NCBI GenBank assembly: GCA_020723185.1
Contig: DYJI01000001.1
Span: 310,001-374,000, forward strand
Reading direction: 5' to 3'
DNA: 64,000 bases
From: Sideroxydans lithotrophicus
GTDB taxonomy: Bacteria > Pseudomonadota > Gammaproteobacteria > Burkholderiales > Gallionellaceae
Each line of letters starts with the position of its first letter. Position 1 is the first letter of the stretch. Positions 18,413-26,678 of the stretch are shown here, in pieces. The position numbers and the translations under genes were made by a program. Below the pieces are notes generated by a model. It saw only the letters and a list, made by a program, of their open reading frames with translations, was not told where the DNA came from and searched no databases.

Positions 18413-19262
18413 ATGGAACTGCAACTGTTCAAGACCTTGTGGGGGCATCAGGGCACACTGGATGCCGCGGCCACACAGGCGCTGGACGCAGGCTTCGCCG
18501 GCCTGGAAGGCAATGCCGATAACCTGCCGCGCGACGAATTGCGCGAGGTGCTACAGAAGCATGGTCTGGCCTACATCCAGGAGATCGTGACCGGCGGCAA
18601 CTATGTGCCGCGCCGCCATGACACGGTGCTGGAGCACATCGTCGATGTGGAACGTCAACTGGAACTGGGCCGCCCGCTCGCTCCGCAATGGGTCACGGTG
18701 ATCGGCGGATGCGACGCGTGGTCGCTGGAGCAGAGCGTGCGTTTCTTCGGCGAGTCGCAGGAGATCGCGGCACGCATGGGCATCGCGTGCAGCTTCGAGA
18801 CGCATCGCAGTCGCTCGCTGTTCAACCCGTGGGTCACGCTGGCCGTGCTGGAACGTCTGCCGGAACTGAAGCTCACCTGCGATTTCAGCCACTGGGTTGG
18901 TGGTGCTGGAACGCCAACTGGATGACGACTGGGATGCCGTGCTCGAAGTGGCGAAGCATGCGCATCACATCCATGCGCGGGTCGGTTACGACCAGGGGCC
19001 GCAAGTGCCGCATCCGGCCGCGCCGGAATATGCCGCGGCGTTGGCCTCGCATCAGCGTTATTGGGAGGCGATCTGGTCTGCACAGCGGGCCAGCGGCAGG
19101 GACCATAGCAGCATGACGCCCGAATTCGGACCGGATGGCTATTTGCACACGATGCCGTTCACGCAACAACCGGTCGCAGATTTGTGGGAGGTGAATGCAT
19201 GGATGGGACGCACGGAGCGCGAACATTTCCAGGCTTGGTACAGCGGGATGGCGCAGGCATGA
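18413..19262 (+). pseudogene. TIM-barrel sugar-phosphate isomerase/epimerase-like gene, broken by a one-base frameshift
   Basis: The first part (18413 to about 18898) encodes MELQLFKTLWGHQGTLD through LKLTCDFSHWV. The frame then shifts and ends at 18925. The rest is intact in another frame, from VVLERQLDDDWDA through HHIHARVGYDQGPQVPHP to the stop at 19262. One additional T in TGGGTTGGTGGTGCTGG accounts for the shift: with GTG repeated instead of GTTG, both halves join into a protein of about 282 residues. The family is xylose isomerase-like TIM barrel; the substrate is unknown. No slippery heptamer is present, so either a sequencing error or a fresh mutation is likelier than programmed frameshifting. 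Confidence 0.8.
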
Positions 19263-19380
19263 GAAGGGCGGGCTCCAACATCGTGCATGCAGAGGAAATA
19301 TGCCAGAAGCAGGTGCACGAATATCGGTTTCAGGGAGTGGCAGTACCGGCGCATCGGGCCAGAACGCCGCACAGCAGGGT

Positions 19381-19396
19381 TGGCATGCAATCTGCT
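19381..19396 (+). promoter_or_regulatory. Possible internal sigma-54 promoter before the binding-protein gene
   Basis: TGGCATGCAATCTGCT has GG and GC in -24/-12 register, with two mismatches to TGGCAC-N5-TTGCW. It lies 74 bases before the first codon of the substrate-binding protein. No good NtrC site was found nearby, so confidence is modest. The rest of 19263-19469 shows nothing recognisable. Confidence 0.35.
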
Positions 19397-19469
19397 GTGA
19401 AAGGTTTGTAGTCAGTGGGGGCAGGCATCACCCTCAGGTAACGGTTGGTCAACTTAAACAGGAGATAGC

Positions 19470-20450
19470 ATGATGGATATCAAGAAACTTATGGCGGCCG
19501 TGGCATTGCTGGCGGCTTCGTTCTCGGCAGGCGCAGCGACACCGGTCAAGATCGCGCTGACCACCTGGATCGGCTACTCGCCGTTCTACGTGGCAGACGG
19601 TATGGACATGTACAAGAAGCAGGGGCTGAAAGTCACCCTGCAGACCTTCGCCGATCCGGCCATGTTGCCTTCCGCTGTTGCGGGCAAGGCGGTGGACGGT
19701 GCGTTGATGACCTTTGACCAGGTGATCGGTGCGGCCGCGCAGGGTCAGGTGTTCAAGGTGGTGATGCCCATCGACTACTCCAACGGCGGCGACGCCGTGC
19801 TGGCGGACATGTCGATCAACAAGATCGCCGACCTGAAGGGCAAGAAGGTCGCCTACGCACCGCTGTCTCCATCCGATTTCCTGATCTCTTATGCGTTGAA
19901 GATCAACGGCATGAGCGACAAGGACATCAGCCCGATCAACATGACGCCGGAAGCGATCCCGTCTGCCATGGCATCCAAGGCTGTACCCGCCGGTGCGACC
20001 TATGAACCCAACGTGTCGCAGATCCTGGCGATGAGTGGTGGCAAGCAGTTCCACGTGATCTACTCCTCGAAAGAAGCGCCCGGTCTGATCGCCGACGTGC
20101 TGGTGTTCGACGAGGCGTATATCAAGAAGAACGGCAAGGAAGTCACTGCGCTGATCAAGGCTTATCTGGAAGGTCTTGCCTATATGAAGTCGCATCCGAA
20201 GGAAGCTTCCGAGATCATCGGCAAGGCCATCGGCGTGTCGGGCAAGGAAGTGCTGGAACAGTTGCAAGGCGTGTACAACATCCCGCTGAAAGAGATGGGC
20301 CAGCCGTTCAAGCCGGGCAAGGACACCAAGTCCTACTTCGTCAGCGGCGAAGTGATCAACGAGATCCTGATCAAGAGCGGCCAGATCAAGAAGCCGGTCG
20401 CGATCGCAACCACTCTGGATGACAGCTTCGTCAAGGCTGTAGCCAAGTAA
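19470..20450 (+). CDS. ABC transporter periplasmic substrate-binding protein (NMT1/SsuA-like), probable guanidine uptake
   Basis: This 326-residue secreted binding protein should deliver solute to the permease and ATPase encoded at 9867-11545. A signal peptide is clear (LMAAVALLAASFSAGAA, cleavage near residue 23). The mature protein starts with the family's TPVKIALTTWIGYSPFYVADGMD. It is long-separated from its transporter genes but lies in the same run of genes. A strong hairpin follows its stop. Two in-frame ATGs (19470, 19473) follow AGGAG; both are possible. The guanidine assignment rests on operon context only. Confidence 0.88.
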   Translation: MMDIKKLMAAVALLAASFSAGAATPVKIALTTWIGYSPFYVADGMDMYKKQGLKVTLQTFADPAMLPSAVAGKAVDGALMTFDQVIGAAAQGQVFKVVMPIDYSNGGDAVLADMSINKIADLKGKKVAYAPLSPSDFLISYALKINGMSDKDISPINMTPEAIPSAMASKAVPAGATYEPNVSQILAMSGGKQFHVIYSSKEAPGLIADVLVFDEAYIKKNGKEVTALIKAYLEGLAYMKSHPKEASEIIGKAIGVSGKEVLEQLQGVYNIPLKEMGQPFKPGKDTKSYFVSGEVINEILIKSGQIKKPVAIATTLDDSFVKAVAK

Positions 20451-20459
20451 TGAAGTGCC

Positions 20460-20489
20460 GCTCCAGCCTGCGCAGTCGCAGGCTGGAGC
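20460..20489 (+). terminator. Strong hairpin after the binding-protein gene (partial terminator or 3'-end stabiliser)
   Basis: GCTCCAGCCTGCG, loop CAGT, CGCAGGCTGGAGC gives a perfect 13-bp stem ten bases after the stop codon. It is followed by GTTATTGAGG, which lacks a good T run, so full termination is doubtful. It may set the high binding-protein expression usual for ABC operons. Confidence 0.5.
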
Positions 20490-20506
20490 GTTATTGAGGA
20501 GTCACC

Positions 20507-21517
20507 ATGCGCACGCGCATCTTTCGCCATGCAGATGGCATCCTTCCGAATTCCCTCGCCATCACGTACGCCCTGAGCGGCTACGGGGTCGGCTTGTGGT
20601 TGATGACGAGCAGCGATCTGGCAGTGGCATTGTTGGCCACGCTGTGGTTCGCCCACGCGCTCATCATCGCCGCTTATCTGTTCCATGAATTCGCCCACGA
20701 CACGATATTCGCCCGCCATGAAATGAATTCATGGGGCGGCGTGCTTATGACCTGGCTCACCGGCAGCTGCTATGCGCGCTATGAGCATCTGCGTCACAAG
20801 CACGTGCGCCATCATGTCGATCGCGCTGATGTCATCAGCCTGGATACCAAAGCACTGGTGCAGTCGCTTCCGCCCTTCCTGCGCCGCGCCGTGCTGCTGC
20901 TGGAATGGTGTTATGTCCCCGCCATAGAGTTGTTGATGCACGCATTCGTCATCGCGCTGCCTTTCCTGCGGAAGGAAAGGCATGCGGATCGCCGGCGTGT
21001 CGCGCTCATCCTGCTGGTGCGCGGCAGCGTATTCGCTGCGCTGGCTTACTACTCGATGCAGGCACTGCTGCTGTATGTCGCGGCATACCTGATCATGGTC
21101 ACCGTGCTGCGCTTCGCCGATGCGTTCCAGCACACCTATGATGCGTATGAGATCCTGGAGAGCGACAAGGTGCCGGATGACAAGCTGCGCGACAAGGCTT
21201 ACGAACAAGCCAACACCTATTCCAATCTGGTCAGCGTGCGCTGGCCGTGGTTGAACCTGCTGATCCTCAATTTCCCCTATCACAACGCACACCACGAGCA
21301 GCTCGCGGTACCTTGGTATCGCCTGCCCGCCCTGCATCGCAAGCTGTACGGCGACAGTAACGGACAAGTCATTCCGATGGCGAAGCTGCTGCTGCCGTTC
21401 CATCGGCATCGGGTGACGCGCGTACTGTCCGACGATTACGGCGTGGTCGATACCGGAACCGGCAAGGCCGATGGCTTCATCGGCGCAGTGTCGGTCTCCT
21501 TCCTGACTGCGGTGTGA
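20507..21517 (+). CDS. Membrane fatty acid desaturase-like di-iron enzyme
   Basis: This 336-residue integral membrane protein has the histidine boxes of the desaturase/hydroxylase superfamily: HEFAHD near residue 59, HLRHKHVRHH near 94 and HNAHHEQ near 259, with a further histidine in FQHTYDAYE. Hydrophobic segments lie between the boxes, consistent with a non-haem di-iron centre at the membrane face. GAGGAG five bases upstream gives a strong start. It sits inside the guanidine operon, between the binding protein and an EamA transporter. The oxidised substrate is unknown: a lipid, or possibly an alkylguanidine-type compound. The latter is a guess from context. Confidence 0.8.
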   Translation: MRTRIFRHADGILPNSLAITYALSGYGVGLWLMTSSDLAVALLATLWFAHALIIAAYLFHEFAHDTIFARHEMNSWGGVLMTWLTGSCYARYEHLRHKHVRHHVDRADVISLDTKALVQSLPPFLRRAVLLLEWCYVPAIELLMHAFVIALPFLRKERHADRRRVALILLVRGSVFAALAYYSMQALLLYVAAYLIMVTVLRFADAFQHTYDAYEILESDKVPDDKLRDKAYEQANTYSNLVSVRWPWLNLLILNFPYHNAHHEQLAVPWYRLPALHRKLYGDSNGQVIPMAKLLLPFHRHRVTRVLSDDYGVVDTGTGKADGFIGAVSVSFLTAV

Positions 21518-21518
21518 G

Positions 21519-22469
21519 ATGACGAGGGGGGTATTGGCTCAGCACCGCGAGGGCATGGCGATCGGCTCGCTATTGGTGGGCGCGTTGTTCTGGGGCATGT
21601 TGTGGTGGCCGCTGAAGGCGCTGGACGGGATAGGCGTCGCCGGCAGCATCGTGCAGGTGTACGCCTACGGGCTTGCCGCCTTGCTGTTGTTGCCGTTCGC
21701 CTTGCGCAGCTTCGCCCAGTGGCGCGACCAGCCCGGGCTGCTGGCGATCATCATGCTGATGGGCGGCTGGGCCAACGCCTCGCTGGTGACCGCGCTCACC
21801 GAAGGCAGCGTGGTGCGCGTGATGCTGCTGTTCTTCCTTGCACCGGTGTGGACCATCCTGGCCGCGCGCATCTTCCTCGGCGAGGCGTTCACCCGTTTGC
21901 GGCTCATCTCGCTGTTGCTGGCGCTGGCCGGTCTGGCCGCGACGCTGGGCGGCCCGGAACTGTTCTCGGCACCGCTGTCGGTGATCGACCTGCTGGCACT
22001 TTCGTCCGGCGTGGCGTTCGCGCTCAACAACGTGGCAGTGCGGGTCGGGCATCATCTGACCGACTCGGTGCGCGCGACAGCGATGATAGGCGGGTGTGCA
22101 TTGATCGCATTGGGCTTCCTGACATTCAGTGGCCAGCCGTTGCAGGCGCTCGATGGTCAGCAGGTCGGCTCGATGCTGGCGCTGGGTCTGCTATGGATAT
22201 TGCCCGGCACGCTGGTTACCTTCTACGGCGTCGCGCGGCTGGATGCCGGCCGCGCCGGCATCCTGTTGCTGGGCGAACTGGTGGTGGCGGTGATCTCGGC
22301 GGTGCTGATCGGCGGGGAACATCTGTCCTGGCGGGAAGCGGTCGGCGGCACGCTGATCCTCTCCGCCGCTGTCATCGAGGCACGCACTGAATCCGTAGCA
22401 ACAGAGCATGGGCAAGTGTCGGATCACCGAGACGCAGACCGACTCACCGAACTGGAGGAATCAAAATGA
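21519..22469 (+). CDS. EamA/DMT-family transporter
   Basis: This 316-residue protein has about ten hydrophobic segments in the two-fold EamA repeat arrangement of drug/metabolite transporters (for example LLVGALFWGMLWWPLKAL and the second-half GEHLSWREAVGGTLILSAAV). It starts one base after the desaturase-like gene and its stop overlaps the next start (ATGA), so the three genes are translationally coupled. The substrate is unknown. Unlike the small SMR guanidine exporters regulated by guanidine riboswitches, this is the larger two-domain DMT type. A role in export or import of a guanidine-related compound is inference. Confidence 0.85.
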   Translation: MTRGVLAQHREGMAIGSLLVGALFWGMLWWPLKALDGIGVAGSIVQVYAYGLAALLLLPFALRSFAQWRDQPGLLAIIMLMGGWANASLVTALTEGSVVRVMLLFFLAPVWTILAARIFLGEAFTRLRLISLLLALAGLAATLGGPELFSAPLSVIDLLALSSGVAFALNNVAVRVGHHLTDSVRATAMIGGCALIALGFLTFSGQPLQALDGQQVGSMLALGLLWILPGTLVTFYGVARLDAGRAGILLLGELVVAVISAVLIGGEHLSWREAVGGTLILSAAVIEARTESVATEHGQVSDHRDADRLTELEESK

Positions 22470-23248
22470 GTCAGGTACTGCGGCTGTGGCCCTTGCTGAC
22501 TGCCACGCATCATTACGACAAATCGCTCTCCACGCGCCATCGCGGACAGGGGCAGATCATCGAAGCACCTATCCTCGCCTACCTGATCGAGACCACGAAC
22601 GGCCGCATCCTGTTCGATGTCGGCTGCGACTACGGCAAGATCGCCGAACCCAGGCAGCGCGCAAAATACTATGACGAGGAGACCTTCGCCTTCGGCGCAC
22701 CGGACATGAAAGCGGAACAGCGCTTGCCCAACCATCTGGCCAGGATGGGGCTGACGCCGGCCGATGTGGATGTGGTGTTCCTCAGCCATCTGCATTTCGA
22801 CCATGCGGGCGGGTTATGCGACGTATGCGGCAAGGAAGTGCACGTGCAACACGACGAGCTGCAAGCGGCACGCACCGACCTTGATCCGGCCTACTTCAGT
22901 GACGACTTCGCCGGCGACTATCCCTGGAAGGTGCAGCAGGGTGAGTACGAGCTGGTGCCGGGGGTGCGGGCGGTCTCTACACCCGGCCATACCGCCGGCC
23001 ATATGTCGTTATGGATCGAGCTGCCAAAAGGCTCGCCGGTCGTGCTGTGCGGCGATGCGGCTGACCTGTCCGAGAATCTGGTCAAGGAGATCGCGCCGGG
23101 GTTGTGCTGGCAGGATCGCGAAGACCTTGCGCTGGACAGTATCCGCAAATTGAAAGGTTTGCAGCAGGCAGAACATGCCCAGCTGTGGCCGAATCACGAC
23201 ATCGAATTCTTCCGTACTTTGCAGCAGTTCCCGAAGTTTCACGAGTAA
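22466..23248 (+). CDS. MBL-fold metallohydrolase, lactonase-like
   Basis: This soluble 260-residue enzyme has the dinuclear zinc motif HLHFDHAGG near residue 109, then TPGHTAGHMSLWI, CGDAADL and LWPNHDIEF. These match the metallo-beta-lactamase fold of the lactonase-like branch (as in AttM-type acylhomoserine lactonases). Its start overlaps the EamA stop by four bases. It ends the run of plus-strand genes, before a long bidirectional terminator. Hydrolysis of an ester, lactone or amide is expected. Whether it acts on quorum-sensing lactones or on a product of the neighbouring oxidase cannot be told from sequence. Confidence 0.83.
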   Translation: MSQVLRLWPLLTATHHYDKSLSTRHRGQGQIIEAPILAYLIETTNGRILFDVGCDYGKIAEPRQRAKYYDEETFAFGAPDMKAEQRLPNHLARMGLTPADVDVVFLSHLHFDHAGGLCDVCGKEVHVQHDELQAARTDLDPAYFSDDFAGDYPWKVQQGEYELVPGVRAVSTPGHTAGHMSLWIELPKGSPVVLCGDAADLSENLVKEIAPGLCWQDREDLALDSIRKLKGLQQAEHAQLWPNHDIEFFRTLQQFPKFHE

Positions 23249-23270
23249 CTGGCGTTCAATGCAGGTGGAA

Positions 23271-23304
23271 AACACGAAGGGCACCGTGAGGTGCCCTTCG
23301 TGTT
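23271..23304. terminator. Bidirectional intrinsic terminator
   Basis: AACACGAAGGGCACC, loop GTGA, and its perfect complement form a 15-bp stem that stands between convergent genes: the end of the guanidine operon on the plus strand and the small gene at 23325 on the minus strand. The inner GGGCACC/GGTGCCC core is shared with two other terminators in the window. Confidence 0.85.
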
Positions 23305-23324
23305 TGTTGATGAGTTGCTGAGGC

Positions 23325-23600
23325 TCAGCGCAGGCTGGCGACGTATTTCGCCTCGGCCTTCACGGGTATCGGTACTTCGATACGCTGAGGCTTGGGCAAC
23401 AGCGGATGCACGGCTTCTACGCGTTCAGCCAGCGCTAGCAGTTCTTCCGATCCTGCCGAGCGTGCCAGCTTGATCACTTCTTTTGCGTAACCTTCATCGG
23501 TGCACATCCATTCCACGTCGATGATGCGGTTGTGTTCGCGCCGCAACAGAACGTGGATGCGTCCGGCGAGGGCGAACAATCTTTCCATCTCTCCTGCCAT
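23325..23600 (-). CDS. Small hypothetical protein downstream of amtB
   Basis: This 91-residue protein (MAGEMERLFALAGRIHVLLRR...) is mostly charged and helical, with no membrane segment, signal peptide or cysteine pair. I do not recognise the family. The frame extends upstream through the amtB terminator, but the ATG at 23600 with AAGGAG upstream is the sensible start. It lies after the amtB terminator and before the bidirectional terminator, so it may be its own transcript or depend on read-through. A VEWMCTDEGYAKEVIKLAR stretch and a proline-rich tail (LLPKPQRIEVPIPV) are its only distinctive parts. Confidence 0.65.
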   Translation of the reverse strand: MAGEMERLFALAGRIHVLLRREHNRIIDVEWMCTDEGYAKEVIKLARSAGSEELLALAERVEAVHPLLPKPQRIEVPIPVKAEAKYVASLR

Positions 23601-23630
23601 TCCTTGCTCCTTGTTATGTTGTCGTCCCCG

Positions 23631-23659
23631 AAAAAAAGGGCACCTTCGCAGGTGCCCTT
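23631..23659 (-). terminator. Intrinsic terminator of the glnK-amtB operon
   Basis: On the minus strand AAGGGCACCT, loop GCGA, AGGTGCCCTT is followed by a T run. It lies 34 bases after the amtB stop. Confidence 0.85.
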
Positions 23660-23692
23660 GAAATGGAGCCGGGAGGCTCCAGGGAGGAGAGG

Positions 23693-25090
23693 TTACACGT
23701 TGTATGCGCGCTCGCCGTGTGTCGCTGTGTCCAGACCTTCGCGCTCGTCTTCTTCCGAGACACGCAGACCCATGACCATGTCGACCAACTTGAAGCATAC
23801 GAAGGCGACCACACCAGACCAGACGATGGTGATCAGCACGCCGGTGGCTTGCGTGATCACTTGTGCGCCCATCTCGTAGCCGTCGATGCCCACGCCGCCC
23901 AGTGCCGGCGATACGAAGATACCGGTGCCGATCGCGCCGACGATGCCGCCGACTGCGTGGATGCCGAACACGTCGAGCGAGTCGTCATAGCCCAGCGACT
24001 TCTTCAGGCCGGACACAGCCCACAAGCAGACCGGACCGACGATCAGGCCGAGGATGATGGCGCCCATCGGGCCGACCAGACCGGCAGCCGGTGTGACGGC
24101 GACCAGACCGGCCACTGCACCGGAAGCGATACCCAGCATGGAAGCCTTGCCGCGCAACATCTTCTCGGCAGCCATCCAGCTCAGTGCCGCAGCGGCGGTG
24201 GCGACGATGGTGTTCAGGAAGGCCAGTGCTGCACCGCCAGTGGCTTCCAGGTTGGAACCGGCGTTGAAACCGAACCAGCCCACCCACAGCAGGGATGCAC
24301 CGATCATGGTCATCGGCAGGTTGTGCGGAGCCATCGGCTCTTTACCGTAACCGATACGCTTGCCGATCACGATCGCGCCCACCAGAGCCGCGATACCGGC
24401 GTTGATGTGCACCACAGTGCCGCCGGCGAAGTCCAGCGCGCCCTTCTCGAACAGGTAGCCGCCGGTTGCCCACACCATGTGTGCGATCGGCAGGTAGGCG
24501 AAGGTGAACCACAGTGCGGAGAACACCATCAGCGAACCGAACTTGATGCGCTCTGCGAAGCCGCCGATGATCAGCGCGGTGGTGATCGCCGCGAAGGTCA
24601 GCTGGAAGGCCACGAAGGTGAACTCGGGGATCACCACGCCGTCGCTGAAGGTGGCAGCGGTGCTGTCACCGGTCATGCCGGCCAGGAAGAACTTCGAGGT
24701 GTCGCCGATCAACCAGTTCATCGAGCCGCCGTCGCCGAATGCCAGCGAGTAGCCGTAGACCACCCAGAGGATGGAGATCAAGGCAAAGATGCCGAACACT
24801 TGGCTCAGAACGGACAGCATGTTCTTGGCGCGCACCAGGCCACCGTAGAACAGGGACAGGCCCGGAACGATCATCAGGATCACCAGCAGCGTGGACAGCA
24901 TCATCCAGGTGGTGTCGCCTTTATCGGGAACCGGAGCGGGGGCCGCTTCGGCGGCAGGTGCTTCAGCAGGTGCCTCGGTCGTCGCCATCACAGCTTCGGC
25001 AGCAGGTGCCGCTTCCTCGGCGAACGAGGGGCTGACTGCGCCGAACAACACGGCCAGCAGCATGAAAGATGCGAGTACTTTTTTCATCAT
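23693..25090 (-). CDS. amtB: Ammonium transporter
   Basis: AmtB is the trimeric inner-membrane ammonium channel. The 465-residue product starts with a cleavable signal-like segment (SFMLLAVLFGAVSPSFA), then an alanine/glutamate-rich stretch, then about eleven membrane helices. Family landmarks include WMMLSTLLVILMIVPGLSLFYGG, GYSLAFG, DFAGGTVVHINAG and FGIHAVGGIVGAIGTG with its pore histidine. It follows glnK by seven bases; the GlnK trimer normally blocks this channel under nitrogen excess. The operon is preceded by a sigma-54-type promoter before the TorF gene. Confidence 0.97.
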   Translation of the reverse strand: MMKKVLASFMLLAVLFGAVSPSFAEEAAPAAEAVMATTEAPAEAPAAEAAPAPVPDKGDTTWMMLSTLLVILMIVPGLSLFYGGLVRAKNMLSVLSQVFGIFALISILWVVYGYSLAFGDGGSMNWLIGDTSKFFLAGMTGDSTAATFSDGVVIPEFTFVAFQLTFAAITTALIIGGFAERIKFGSLMVFSALWFTFAYLPIAHMVWATGGYLFEKGALDFAGGTVVHINAGIAALVGAIVIGKRIGYGKEPMAPHNLPMTMIGASLLWVGWFGFNAGSNLEATGGAALAFLNTIVATAAAALSWMAAEKMLRGKASMLGIASGAVAGLVAVTPAAGLVGPMGAIILGLIVGPVCLWAVSGLKKSLGYDDSLDVFGIHAVGGIVGAIGTGIFVSPALGGVGIDGYEMGAQVITQATGVLITIVWSGVVAFVCFKLVDMVMGLRVSEEDEREGLDTATHGERAYNV

Positions 25091-25097
25091 GCTCTCC

Positions 25098-26227
<1,130 letters not shown>

Positions 26228-26283
26228 GGTATTTCCTTTCATTAAGTTTCAAAGCGGGACAAGAGTATCCACGCCTTCCATAC

Positions 26284-26299
26284 AGCAGCAACCGTGCCA
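26284..26299 (-). promoter_or_regulatory. Sigma-54 promoter of the TorF-glnK-amtB operon
   Basis: On the minus strand TGGCACGGTTGCTGCT matches TGGCAC-N5-TTGCW with one mismatch and correct GG/GC spacing. The start of transcription would fall near 26272, leaving a leader of about 45 bases before the TorF start codon. Confidence 0.75.
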
Positions 26300-26351
26300 A
26301 CCTTTGAAAACCCTGTAACGGCGGGCTTTGTGACAATCATGTGAAAAACGG

Positions 26352-26412
26352 CGCACGCGTATGGTGCACCGAGTAAGCGCGGAGATCGGCGGCGGCGCAC
26401 AGTGTTGGTGCG
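26352..26412 (-). promoter_or_regulatory. Two NtrC-like enhancer sites for TorF-glnK-amtB
   Basis: CGCACGCGTATGGTGCA (26352-26368) and CGCACAGTGTTGGTGCG (26396-26412) both follow the NtrC pattern GCAC-N5-TGGTGC with most half-site bases kept. Their centres are 44 bases apart, about four helical turns, and lie upstream of the sigma-54 promoter at typical enhancer distance. The same stretch also precedes ubiK on the other strand. Confidence 0.7.
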
Positions 26413-26459
26413 GAGGTTTTTGGTACACTGCGGCCACACCAATCACAGGGAGATACATC

Positions 26460-26672
26460 ATGCTGAACGCGAAGTTCTTTGAAGACATGTCGGCCAAACT
26501 GAATGAAGCCGTGGCCAACAGCCCGGCCAAGGATTTCGAGAAGAACGCCCGGGCCTTGCTGGCACAGGGTTTCTCCAAGCTCGATCTGGTGACGCGCGAG
26601 GAATACGAGGTGCTGGCACAGCGCTTGGACAAGCTGGAAGCGCGCTTGGCTGCACTGGAGTCCAACAAGTAA
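26460..26672 (+). CDS. ubiK: Ubiquinone biosynthesis accessory factor (BMFP domain)
   Basis: This 70-residue coiled-coil protein has the BMFP-domain layout: MLNAKFFEDMSAKLNEAV, then a C-terminal heptad-rich helix (EYEVLAQRLDKLEARLAALE). UbiK assists the soluble ubiquinone-synthesis complex with UbiJ under aerobic conditions in enterobacteria. ATG at 26460 follows AGGGAGA; the frame is open further upstream, but that part lies in the regulatory region. It is followed six bases later by the YifB/ComM-type gene. Confidence 0.88.
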   Translation: MLNAKFFEDMSAKLNEAVANSPAKDFEKNARALLAQGFSKLDLVTREEYEVLAQRLDKLEARLAALESNK

Positions 26673-26678
26673 CTCGCC

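Noticed and set aside
18880-18910. Programmed ribosomal frameshifting in the isomerase gene
   Set aside because: No slippery heptamer or stimulating structure is visible, and the family is normally a single frame.
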